From Bacteroidales bacterium (GTDB lineage: Bacteria; Bacteroidota; Bacteroidia; Bacteroidales; Muribaculaceae): DNA of 41,316 nucleotides. The translations under genes were made by a program, and so were the position numbers. The notes below the pieces were generated by a model. The model did no database searches. It had not been told where the DNA came from and was given only the letters and a program-made list of their open reading frames with translations. The stretch is from positions 1 to 41,316 of the forward strand of contig JAUNNJ010000013.1 of NCBI GenBank assembly GCA_030531495.1, read 5' to 3'. Position 1 is the first letter of the stretch. The number at the start of each line of letters is the position of its first letter. This document shows, piece by piece, positions 8,412-16,679 of this stretch.

Positions 8412-11006
8412 ATGAAAAGAATAGCACTCTCGCTCATCGCTTGCTTCATCGCCTTTGGTATGAATGCCCAAAGCCACTTCATCAGCGACCCCAGTTACAG
8501 GAGTCAGGTAAAGAAAGCATATACAGAAAAAATGGCACAGTTGCATCTCAATTTCGACAAAGAATGCAAATCGGCTTCGGCTTACGAGCGCGAGGCTCTG
8601 CAGTTTCTCTATGCCTACATGCCTGTGGCCGATGCCACCGACTACGACTATTCTTTCTATTTGAATAATGTGCGTGCCACCTTCACAGCACAGCAAGAGA
8701 TGGCATGGGGGAAAAGCGTTCCGGAGCTGATGTTTCGCCATTTCGTATTGCCTCTTCGTGTGAACAACGAGGCGCTCGACAATGCCCGAATCGAATTCTA
8801 CAAGGATTTGAAGGACCGAGTGAAGGGCATGGGCATGAAGGAAGCCATACTGGAGGTGAACCACTGGTGCCACGAGCATGTCACCTATCAGCCATCGGAC
8901 GCCCGCACGCTCTCGCCAATGGCTTGCAAAAAAACGGCAATTGGCCGATGCGGCGAAGAGAGTACTTTCACTGTGGCGGCACTTCGCGCTATTGGCATCC
9001 CCGCGCGCCAAGTCTACACTCCACGATGGGCGCACACCGACGACAACCACGCCTGGGTGGAAGCCTGGGCCGACGGACAATGGTATTTCCTCGGTGCCTG
9101 CGAGCCTGAAGCAATTTTGAACCTCGGATGGTTTAATGCCCCGGCATCACGCGCCATGCTGATGCACACTCGCGCTTTCGGCGATTATCGCGGGCCGGAA
9201 GAAGTGATGCTCCGCACCAGCAACTACACCGAAATCAACCTCATCGACAACTATGGCACTACCGCCCGTGTAGATTTCAAAGTGGTGGACGCTGAAGGAA
9301 AACCTGTGGACGGGGCACAAGTGGAATTTAAAATCTACAACTATGCAGAATTCTACACCGCAGTGAACAAATACACCGATAGCGAAGGCTGCACTTTCCT
9401 CACTGCAGGCATGGGCGACATGATGGTGTGGGCATCGAAGAATGGTGTCTACGGCTATAGCAAGGCTTCGTTTGGCAAAGACAAGCACATCACCATCACA
9501 CTGAAGCATAGCGCGGTCACCGACGCCAAAACCCGTCTTGGCCGACAAGAGGACTTCGACATCGTGCCACCTCCCGAAAAGGTTACGTTGCCAAAGGTCG
9601 ACGATGCCATGAAGGCCGTGAATGCACAGCGCCTTGCCACCGAAGACTCTATCCGCAAGGCTTACGAAAGCACATTCTACTGCGGCAACGAATATGGCGA
9701 TTTCGACCCATATCTAAAGAAAGCACGTGGCAACTGGCAGACTATCAAGGCTTTCATCGACAAGCACGCCGACAATCCTTCGCGCGTGATGGCGCTGTTC
9801 AAAAGCATGAGCGAAAAAGACTTCCGCGACGTGCCGATGGCAATTCTCGACGACAGTTATGATGCCGCCGACACACAAATTGCACTGCGCGTGGAAGATG
9901 AATTGCTGGTAAAACCATATAAAAAGGTGCTGAAAAACTGCTTCAGCAAAAAGGAAACCGACGCATTCCGCGCCAACCCTGCACTGCTGGCCACATGGGT
10001 GAGCAAAAACATCAGGCTCAACCCCGACAAGGGCGCACTCCGCATCGCACAGTCGCCGGTGGGCGTTTGGCAATCGAGATTCACCGACTCGCGTTCGCGC
10101 GACATCTTCTTCGTGGATGTGGCCCGCAGCCTCAACATTGAAGCACAAAAAGATGTGGTGACCGGAAAGGTACAATACAAACAAGGCGGGAAATGGATTG
10201 ACGTCGACTTTGAAGCGCAGCAGCAAAGCAGCGCCCCAACCGGCACTTTGGTACTGAAATACGAGCCCACAAAACTGCTCGACAACCCATTGTATTACAG
10301 CCATTTCACGCTCAGTAAAATAGTTGATGGCCACGCTGTGCTACTCAATTTCGACGAAGGAGAAGTGGACATGGGCGGTGGCACCAGTTGGGCCAACACT
10401 TTCAAAAACGGCACAAAACTTGACGTGGGCACCTATCTGCTCGTGACAGGTACACGACTCGCCAACGGCAGTGTGCTCGCCACTACGCAAGTGCTCAACA
10501 TCAACGAAAACGAAACCACCGAAGCCAACCTGGTGATGCGCACTTCCGACGACGAAGTGAGTGTAATTGGCAGTTTCAATAGCGAATCAAAATTCATCAA
10601 AGACGGCCATGAGGTGAGCGTGCTTTCGCAAACAGGCCGCGGATATTTCGTGATTGGCGTGCTCGGCGTTGGCCAAGAACCCACCAATCATGCCATGCGC
10701 GACATTGCAAAGGCTGCGAAGGAGCTCGACAAATGGGGTCGCCCACTGGTTTTACTCTTCGAGAGCGAAAACGAAATCAGCCGCTTCAAGCAGGAAAACT
10801 TTGGTACTCTGCCATCAAACATCGTGCTTGGCGTGGATAAAGACGGGAAAATAAAAGGCGATATCGTGCGCCAGATGAAACTCAACGCCGACGGCTCACT
10901 CCCCGTTTTCATCATTGCCGACACCTTCAACCGCGTGGTGTTCGTCAGTCAGGGCTACACCATCGGCCTCGGCGAGCAACTCACCAAAGTAATCAACAAA
11001 CTCTAA
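8412..11006 (+). CDS. Exported transglutaminase-like protein
   Basis: This 864-residue protein has a signal peptide (MKRIALSLIACFIAFGMNA). The transglutaminase-like core lies around residues 150-250: Cys180 in GRCGEES, His213 in DNHAWVE, and Glu231 in GACEPE where the classic third residue is Asp. Next comes a carboxypeptidase-regulatory-like beta domain (about 280-370, VDAEGKPVDGAQVEFKI). The C-terminal region is long and beta-rich, with a thioredoxin-like flavour near the end (RPLVLLFESENE, SLPVFIIADTFN). Proteins of this layout in Bacteroidales are taken to be proteases or acyltransferases, and no substrate is known. The gene lies 24 bases after cutC. Family call is strong; activity is inferred. 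Confidence 0.83.
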   Translation: MKRIALSLIACFIAFGMNAQSHFISDPSYRSQVKKAYTEKMAQLHLNFDKECKSASAYEREALQFLYAYMPVADATDYDYSFYLNNVRATFTAQQEMAWGKSVPELMFRHFVLPLRVNNEALDNARIEFYKDLKDRVKGMGMKEAILEVNHWCHEHVTYQPSDARTLSPMACKKTAIGRCGEESTFTVAALRAIGIPARQVYTPRWAHTDDNHAWVEAWADGQWYFLGACEPEAILNLGWFNAPASRAMLMHTRAFGDYRGPEEVMLRTSNYTEINLIDNYGTTARVDFKVVDAEGKPVDGAQVEFKIYNYAEFYTAVNKYTDSEGCTFLTAGMGDMMVWASKNGVYGYSKASFGKDKHITITLKHSAVTDAKTRLGRQEDFDIVPPPEKVTLPKVDDAMKAVNAQRLATEDSIRKAYESTFYCGNEYGDFDPYLKKARGNWQTIKAFIDKHADNPSRVMALFKSMSEKDFRDVPMAILDDSYDAADTQIALRVEDELLVKPYKKVLKNCFSKKETDAFRANPALLATWVSKNIRLNPDKGALRIAQSPVGVWQSRFTDSRSRDIFFVDVARSLNIEAQKDVVTGKVQYKQGGKWIDVDFEAQQQSSAPTGTLVLKYEPTKLLDNPLYYSHFTLSKIVDGHAVLLNFDEGEVDMGGGTSWANTFKNGTKLDVGTYLLVTGTRLANGSVLATTQVLNINENETTEANLVMRTSDDEVSVIGSFNSESKFIKDGHEVSVLSQTGRGYFVIGVLGVGQEPTNHAMRDIAKAAKELDKWGRPLVLLFESENEISRFKQENFGTLPSNIVLGVDKDGKIKGDIVRQMKLNADGSLPVFIIADTFNRVVFVSQGYTIGLGEQLTKVINKL

Positions 11007-11114
11007 CCCACAAACAAATACACGCATCTGAGGCTATGTCAAAATTGACAATCGCATTATGGCACAGCCCCCTTTTGGGGATGAAACATTAACACAAACA
11101 CCAAAACCATTTAT

Positions 11115-12749
11115 ATGAGACGAGTATTATCCCTTCTCTTGATGGCAACTATAGCAATGACATCATTAGCAGCAACACCTAAGCTGAGCATCATTCCACA
11201 GCCCAGCAACATTATTTCGGTGAACGAAAACCAAAAATTTGAAATCAAACGAGGCATGGGCATCTATGCCAGCAATGCCGACGCTATGCTCGCGGCTGAA
11301 TATCTGAAGGACTACTGTCAGCACTATCTCAACATCCCGCTGCAAATCGTGGAAAAGCAACGAAATGCACAAATCTTCATCCAGGGCTACGAAAAAGAGG
11401 ATGAAGTGCCTACTGCTGGGCGATACACGATGACCGTGAACAAAGACGGTGTGTTCATCGTGTCTAACGACTCCGTGCCCGAGGGATTTTTCTACGGCGT
11501 GGCAAGTCTTATCCAACTGTTGCCCACCCGCGCTGGCGATGTGCCACTCCTTCCCTACTGCGCCATCGACGACCAACCCGCATTCGCCTTCCGCGGCATG
11601 CACCTCGATGTGGTGCGCCACTTCTTCCCCGTATCGTTCGTGAAGAAATATATCGACTGGATCGCACTCCACAAGATGAACATTTTCCACTGGCACCTCA
11701 CCGACGACCAAGGCTGGCGCATCGAACTGAAAAGCCACCCCGAATTGACAGAGAAAGGCAGTTATCGCGCAGGCGAAATCAAGGGCCTCTTCCCCGGCGA
11801 ATATTATGAGCGCCCATATCAGGCCTTCTACACCCAAGAAGAAATCAAGGAGGTCATCGACTACGCTGCCAAGCGCTTCGTGACCGTAGTGCCCGAAATC
11901 GACATACCGGGCCACTGCATGGCTGTGCTCGCTGCACACCCCGAATTCAGCACCACCCCTAAGGAGCCAAAGCACACAGCACAGACATGGGGTATCTACA
12001 ACCGTCAGAACAATGTGCTGGCTCCCACACCCGAAGTGTTCAAATTCCTCGACGACGTGTTTGAAGAAGTGTGCACACTGTTTCCAAGCAAATATATCCA
12101 CGCTGGTGGTGATGAATGTGCCCCAAAATGGTGGAACGAATGTGAAAGGGCTCAGCAATTCATGAAAGAGCATAATTTGGAAGATGCACACGCACTTCAG
12201 ACCTACTTCATGCACCATGTGCAACGCATCATCAACGGCCATGGCAAAATCATGCTCGGATGGAGCGGCGGTGCAGAAGGCATGAACCCCGAAGGCAGCG
12301 TGCTCCACGAGTGGCACTCTTGGGACAAGATGCCAAAATCGAGAATCGACAGCACACACCAATGGATTAACTCGGGAGGCCGTGGCCACTATTTCACATC
12401 GAGCGAAGATTCCACCCAAACCGAACTCACACCAGGGCGCTGGCCACTGAGCGTGAAGAAAGTGTACGATTTCGCACTCTACCCCGACTCTGCAAGCATC
12501 CAAGCGCGCGAAAACCTGCTCGGCATCGAAGGTTGCTGCTGGAGTGAATATTGCCCCACCACATGGAAAGTGGAACTGCAAGTGTTCCCACGCATGGCTG
12601 CTCTGGCAGAAAAGGCTTGGCTCGGAAAAGGCGACGACTGGGACGATTTTGCACACCGACTCTCCCACCAGCTCGACCTCTACGACCTATGGGGCATCCG
12701 CTACAACGACGTAGTAGAGCAAACCCTCATCGCCCCCCGCCCTCGCTAA
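11115..12749 (+). CDS. Glycoside hydrolase family 20 beta-N-acetylhexosaminidase
   Basis: This 544-residue enzyme has a signal peptide (MRRVLSLLLMATIAMTSLAA), an N-terminal GH20b domain (about 24-145) and a GH20 TIM barrel. Landmarks are FRGMHLDVVRHFFPV, KMNIFHWHLTDDQGWRIE, VVPEIDIPGH and the catalytic pair Asp333-Glu334 in HAGGDE, with Trp-rich substrate-binding segments (LGWSGG, GCCWSEY) after it. GH20 enzymes use substrate-assisted catalysis to remove terminal GlcNAc or GalNAc. The likely role is trimming of host glycans or peptidoglycan fragments in the periplasm or at the cell surface. It lies 108 bases after the transglutaminase gene with a small hairpin in the gap, so it may have its own promoter. 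Confidence 0.93.
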   Translation: MRRVLSLLLMATIAMTSLAATPKLSIIPQPSNIISVNENQKFEIKRGMGIYASNADAMLAAEYLKDYCQHYLNIPLQIVEKQRNAQIFIQGYEKEDEVPTAGRYTMTVNKDGVFIVSNDSVPEGFFYGVASLIQLLPTRAGDVPLLPYCAIDDQPAFAFRGMHLDVVRHFFPVSFVKKYIDWIALHKMNIFHWHLTDDQGWRIELKSHPELTEKGSYRAGEIKGLFPGEYYERPYQAFYTQEEIKEVIDYAAKRFVTVVPEIDIPGHCMAVLAAHPEFSTTPKEPKHTAQTWGIYNRQNNVLAPTPEVFKFLDDVFEEVCTLFPSKYIHAGGDECAPKWWNECERAQQFMKEHNLEDAHALQTYFMHHVQRIINGHGKIMLGWSGGAEGMNPEGSVLHEWHSWDKMPKSRIDSTHQWINSGGRGHYFTSSEDSTQTELTPGRWPLSVKKVYDFALYPDSASIQARENLLGIEGCCWSEYCPTTWKVELQVFPRMAALAEKAWLGKGDDWDDFAHRLSHQLDLYDLWGIRYNDVVEQTLIAPRPR

Positions 12750-12851
12750 CCCCCACCCCACAAGAAAAAAACAGACAACAATAGAGTTCTATAGAATACT
12801 ATAGATTACTATAAGATAACTAAAAAATAACTTTTAAAAAAGAATACAACT

Positions 12852-13604
12852 ATGGATGAGCAAGGTTCAGTTGCCAGAAAACCAAGAGTGTTGCGGGCTG
12901 GTGCTCGGTGGCAAGATCTGCGACTTTATCAGAAGTCGGATGTGCTCTATCAGCTCACCTATATTTTTTGCGAGCGTTTCCTTCCCAAATATGGAGACCG
13001 AACTGTAGACCAGATGGTGCAAGCCGCCCGTTCATGCAAGCAGAATATTGTTGAAGGCTCTGAAGATGGCAAAACTTCTTCTGAAATGGAACTGAAACTG
13101 CTCAATGTGGCTCGAGCCAGCAATAATGAACTCAGAGAAGACTATAAGGATTTTATAAACACTCACGACATCCAGTTGTGGACTCCCGAACATCCTCGCT
13201 ACCAAAAGATGCAAGATTTCACCCGCCAGCACAACTCCCCTGACGACTATCTGCCCCTTGCATCAAAATGGAGCAGTGAGGAATTTGCTAATACGGCTCT
13301 TACTCTCTGTTTTCAAGTCGATGCTATGCTCAACCGCTACCTTAATAATTTGGAGAAGCGCTTTGTCTCGGAGGGTGGAATAAAGGAGCGCATGTATGCC
13401 GCTCGCACAGGCTATCGCAAGGAACAAGACGATAAAATGACAAGCCTCATCAGGGAGAACTCCCAACTGAAGCAACAACTTGCCACCCTGCAAGCAGCAT
13501 ACGATGACCTGAAACAACGCGCCCTCGATGCCTACAACGAACAAAAAGCAAGAATAGAGGAGCTGGAAAGCAAACTGAACATCAATAACAACAGACAATT
13601 ATAG
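12852..13604 (+). CDS. Four-helix-bundle (S23/IVP-like) protein with coiled-coil tail
   Basis: This 250-residue protein resembles the four-helix-bundle family related to proteins encoded in 23S rRNA intervening sequences. Residues 18-100 hold the core (LRLYQKSDVLYQLTYIFCER, AARSCKQNIVEGSEDGKTSS, ARASNNELREDYKDFI). A further helical region follows, and residues 200-248 form a coiled coil (SQLKQQLATLQAAYDDLKQR). It has no signal peptide. The function of the family is not settled; nucleic-acid contact has been proposed for the rRNA-linked members. The flanks are very AT-rich, with short TATAG-containing repeats upstream (12780-12815), and codon use is less biased than next door, which hints at acquisition separate from its neighbours. 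Confidence 0.78.
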   Translation: MDEQGSVARKPRVLRAGARWQDLRLYQKSDVLYQLTYIFCERFLPKYGDRTVDQMVQAARSCKQNIVEGSEDGKTSSEMELKLLNVARASNNELREDYKDFINTHDIQLWTPEHPRYQKMQDFTRQHNSPDDYLPLASKWSSEEFANTALTLCFQVDAMLNRYLNNLEKRFVSEGGIKERMYAARTGYRKEQDDKMTSLIRENSQLKQQLATLQAAYDDLKQRALDAYNEQKARIEELESKLNINNNRQL

Positions 13605-13919
13605 AATCTGGCACAATTAAAATAGCATCACAGACCACGCAGCATCCGTCCCCACCAAAAAAACTCCCCCCCAAAAAAAATTCGTTCGTTAAATTCGCTT
13701 GTTCGTTAAATTCGTGACAACTTTGTGCGACCCCCAGAAAAACACACTATATAAAAGGTGGCAGACAAGCTCGCAAAACACAATCCACCGGGCGGATTGT
13801 TAAAAAAATGCTTTAGAATTGTGGTTATTCAAGTGAAAATTACTATCTTTGCGTGTTTAATTGGCGAAAAGTCTACAAACGGAATAATTAAACGGAATAA
13901 AAACAATAAATTATAAATA
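13605..13919 (+). other. Intergenic stretch with a short direct repeat and a hairpin
   Basis: No gene is seen in these 315 bases. They hold two copies of GTTCGTTAAATTCG (about 13684-13715), a hairpin ACAATCC/GGATTGT (13780-13800) and the promoter of the next gene. Confidence 0.5.
13819..13852 (+). promoter_or_regulatory. Promoter of the ppiD-like gene
   Basis: The -7 box TATCTTTGC is at 13844-13852, with TTG at 13819-13821, about 22 bases upstream, as a candidate -33. The ATG follows at 13920. Confidence 0.5.
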
Positions 13920-15992
13920 ATGGCAGCATTAGAAAAAATTAGAAAAAAATCTGTGTTTCTGCTGGTTGTAATTGGTGGCGCATTGGCCGCATTCGTCCTC
14001 GGAGACCTTTTCAAGCTCGACTCTCTTTTCAGAGACACAGCAGCAGCGAAAGTTGACAACACAACTATCGGTATTCAAGAATTCCAAAAGCGCTTCACTC
14101 TGGCTCAGGAATTAGAAAAGAATCAACAAAACAAGACCGAAAGTGCTGAACTCCAGCAACAAGTGCTCGGCCAAATGGCATTCGAAACCATTGTTAAAGA
14201 AGAAAGTGAAGACAACGGCGTAGAAGCTGGTGTGGAATTCCTCACATTGGCAATCAACCAAGATCGCCGCGCTGGTGCTTGGGCACAACAATACGTTCAA
14301 GCCACTGGTCAACAAACCATTCAAGCTCCATCTGACCTCGACAAGATTATCGGCAAGGATGAAGTAATCAACCAAATCGTCAGCCCTGACGAATGGGAAG
14401 CTTTCAAGAACGAGATGGAATACAACCTCCGCGCACAAAAGATTATGATGCTCGTGAGCGGCGCTATCGTGGCTAACGACCTCGACTTGCTCGAAATGCA
14501 AAGCGACGACGAAGTGATGGACGTAGAACTCACCAAGAAGGACTACACCTCACTCGAAGACAAGAAGTTCGAACCTACAAAGGATGAAATCCAAGCTGTA
14601 TACGAACAATACAAGAACCTCTGGAAGGTGAACGAAAAGACTGTTCTCGCTCACGTGATTGCAGTGCCTATCGTACCAAGCGCAGCCGACATCAAGGCTT
14701 CTGACAACCTCTACGCTAAGGCTTACGCTACTTTGCAAGGTCAGGGCATCGACGCTTTGCGCAACATCAACGAATTCAGCAATGTTCAAGAAGTGAAACT
14801 CACCGAAGCACTTGCAAAGCAAATGGGCGAGCAGATGCGCGACTCTGCTTTCTCAAGCTGGGCAACTTCTGCTGAAGCTAATGCAACTCACCAATTCAAG
14901 GAAGGTGACAACTACGCTATCTTCCAAAAGGTGAAGAGCGAAGAATTGCTCGACACTATCAAGGTGATGCAAGTGACCGTTGAAGGCGACAAGAAGCAAC
15001 AAGACAAGGTGCTCGCAGCGCTCAACGCTGGTCAAGACGTGAGCAAGATGAAGGGTGTGCAAATGATGCCAGAACAACCTGTTCCAGTACAAGGCGCTCA
15101 ACTCCCAGATTCTCTCATCCAAAAATTCGAAAGCGCTACCGACAAATACATCGTATTCCAATCTGCTAAGGAAGGCGCTATGCTCGTGAAGACTACTTAC
15201 CAAAAGAAGTCGATGTTCCACACAGTGAACATGGCTACTTACACCGTGACTGCAAGCAAGAAGACCAACGCAGACTTGCACGACGGTCTGGAAAAATTCG
15301 TCGACAAGAACAATGGTGCAGAAAACTTCGCAAAGAACGCAGCCGCTGCTAAGTTCCAAGCTCAAGAAGTGATGCTCAGCTCAAGCGTTCCAACTATCGC
15401 TGGCATCCAAGGCAGCCGCGACGTGATTAAGTGGGCACTCAACGATGCTAAGGAAGGTGAAGTTTCTAGCGTATTCCAACTCAACACCGCTATGGTGGCT
15501 CTCGCAGTTGACAAGATCGTTACCGACAAGTTCCTCCCATTAGACACCAAGAGCGTGAACGACTTCTGCAAGGCTAAGGCAATGGCACAAAAGAAGGCCG
15601 ACGCTATGAAGAAGCAATATGAAGGCAAGTTTAAGTCTGTAGCAGAATACGCTAAGGCATTCGCTGCTCCAGTCGACACCACTTCATTCTCATTCAGCAG
15701 CATGTTCGCAGACAAGATCAACATGACCAGCCCTGTAGGTATTGAAGGCGACGGTGGTCTTATCGGTGCAGCTGCAGCAGCAAAGCCTGGCCAAGTTGGT
15801 TTCTGGGCTGGCAACACCGCTGCTTACGCATTCGTGGTTAAGAGCAAAAAGGCTACAATGAAGATGAAGCAAGAAGAATTGGCACAAAAGTGGCAATCAC
15901 TCTACGGCTTCGGTGGCCAACGTCAACAAATGATGCAAGGCGTAATCTTCAACTCTGCTAAGTTGATGAACAACCTCGCCAAGTTCCAATAA
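13920..15992 (+). CDS. ppiD: PpiD-like membrane-anchored SurA-N domain chaperone
   Basis: This 690-residue protein begins with a basic stretch and one membrane segment (about 11-30, VFLLVVIGGALAAFVLGDLF), as in PpiD: cytoplasmic N-tail and periplasmic body. Residues 40-220 form the SurA-N-like helical chaperone domain (TTIGIQEFQKRFTLAQELEK, VLGQMAFETIVKEESEDNGV). The middle and C-terminal parts are mixed helix and strand. A clean parvulin signature is not visible by eye, so isomerase activity is doubtful. Family members help folding of exported proteins. Codon use is strongly biased, which suggests high expression. The gene is monocistronic, with its own promoter at 13819-13852 and a strong terminator at 16020-16057. 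Confidence 0.82.
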   Translation: MAALEKIRKKSVFLLVVIGGALAAFVLGDLFKLDSLFRDTAAAKVDNTTIGIQEFQKRFTLAQELEKNQQNKTESAELQQQVLGQMAFETIVKEESEDNGVEAGVEFLTLAINQDRRAGAWAQQYVQATGQQTIQAPSDLDKIIGKDEVINQIVSPDEWEAFKNEMEYNLRAQKIMMLVSGAIVANDLDLLEMQSDDEVMDVELTKKDYTSLEDKKFEPTKDEIQAVYEQYKNLWKVNEKTVLAHVIAVPIVPSAADIKASDNLYAKAYATLQGQGIDALRNINEFSNVQEVKLTEALAKQMGEQMRDSAFSSWATSAEANATHQFKEGDNYAIFQKVKSEELLDTIKVMQVTVEGDKKQQDKVLAALNAGQDVSKMKGVQMMPEQPVPVQGAQLPDSLIQKFESATDKYIVFQSAKEGAMLVKTTYQKKSMFHTVNMATYTVTASKKTNADLHDGLEKFVDKNNGAENFAKNAAAAKFQAQEVMLSSSVPTIAGIQGSRDVIKWALNDAKEGEVSSVFQLNTAMVALAVDKIVTDKFLPLDTKSVNDFCKAKAMAQKKADAMKKQYEGKFKSVAEYAKAFAAPVDTTSFSFSSMFADKINMTSPVGIEGDGGLIGAAAAAKPGQVGFWAGNTAAYAFVVKSKKATMKMKQEELAQKWQSLYGFGGQRQQMMQGVIFNSAKLMNNLAKFQ

Positions 15993-16019
15993 TCTGAACA
16001 CATAGATTCACATCATACC

Positions 16020-16057
16020 CAACCGCCCGGCTCCAAGAGTCGGGCGGTTGTTTTATA
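16020..16057 (+). terminator. Terminator of the ppiD-like gene
   Basis: The arms CAACCGCCCG (16020-16029) and CGGGCGGTTG (16041-16050) pair perfectly over ten bases and are followed by TTTTATAT. It starts 28 bases after the stop codon. Confidence 0.88.
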
Positions 16058-16123
16058 TGGACTTTTTTATATGCCATACATCAAAAGGGAGTGGGGCGGG
16101 GATTTGGAAAAGTGGGAAATAAG

Positions 16124-16144
16124 TATTAATTTTGAAAATTAATA
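16124..16144. repeat. Perfect palindrome upstream of sufE
   Basis: TATTAATTTT-G-AAAATTAATA has ten-base arms around one central base. It lies 63 bases ahead of the sufE start. It could be an operator or simply AT-rich symmetry. Confidence 0.4.
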
Positions 16145-16206
16145 TAGAGTAGTGTGCCTCTTTCGCCGGAAAAGAGGATGCCCAACACCCCAATTTACTA
16201 CTGAAT

Positions 16207-16638
16207 ATGAGCAAAATCAACGATATACAAGACGAAATTATTGAAGAATTTGAAGGCTTCACCGACTGGATGGACCGCTATGCCTACATCATCGATATGG
16301 GCAATGCCGTGCCACCACTCGATGAACGCTACAAGACTGCCGACAACATTATTGAGGGCTGCCAAAGCCGCGTGTGGCTTCAGGCCGACTATGCCGACGG
16401 TGTAATCACATTCCAGGCCGACAGCGACGCCATCATTGTGAAAGGCATCATTTCGATGCTGGTGCGCACACTGAGCGGCCGCACTCCTCAAGAAATCCTG
16501 GATGCCGAGCTTTACTTTATTGAAAAAATCGGACTTCACGAGCACCTCTCGCCCACCCGTAGCAACGGCTTGCTGGCCATGATTAAGCAGATTCGCACCT
16601 ACGCGCTCGCATTCAAGATGAAGGAGCAACAACAGTAA
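16207..16638 (+). CDS. sufE: SufE-family sulfur acceptor
   Basis: This 143-residue protein has the usual SufE length. The active cysteine is Cys52 in NIIEGCQSRVWLQ, preceded by WMDRYAYIIDMGNAVPPL and followed by SMLVRTLSGRTPQEIL. SufE takes persulfide sulfur from the cysteine desulfurase SufS and passes it on for Fe-S cluster assembly in the cytosol. No other suf gene is nearby, so in this genome sufE appears to stand apart from the suf operon. The transporter gene starts 41 bases downstream on the same strand. Family assignment is firm. Confidence 0.92.
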   Translation: MSKINDIQDEIIEEFEGFTDWMDRYAYIIDMGNAVPPLDERYKTADNIIEGCQSRVWLQADYADGVITFQADSDAIIVKGIISMLVRTLSGRTPQEILDAELYFIEKIGLHEHLSPTRSNGLLAMIKQIRTYALAFKMKEQQQ

Positions 16639-16679
16639 AGAAAATCAAAACTAATTAATAACCCCAAAAACAATCTATT

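Noticed and set aside
11166..12668. 500-codon open frame antisense to the GH20 gene
   Set aside because: The sense strand encodes a clear GH20 enzyme; the antisense product is Cys/His-rich without recognisable motifs.
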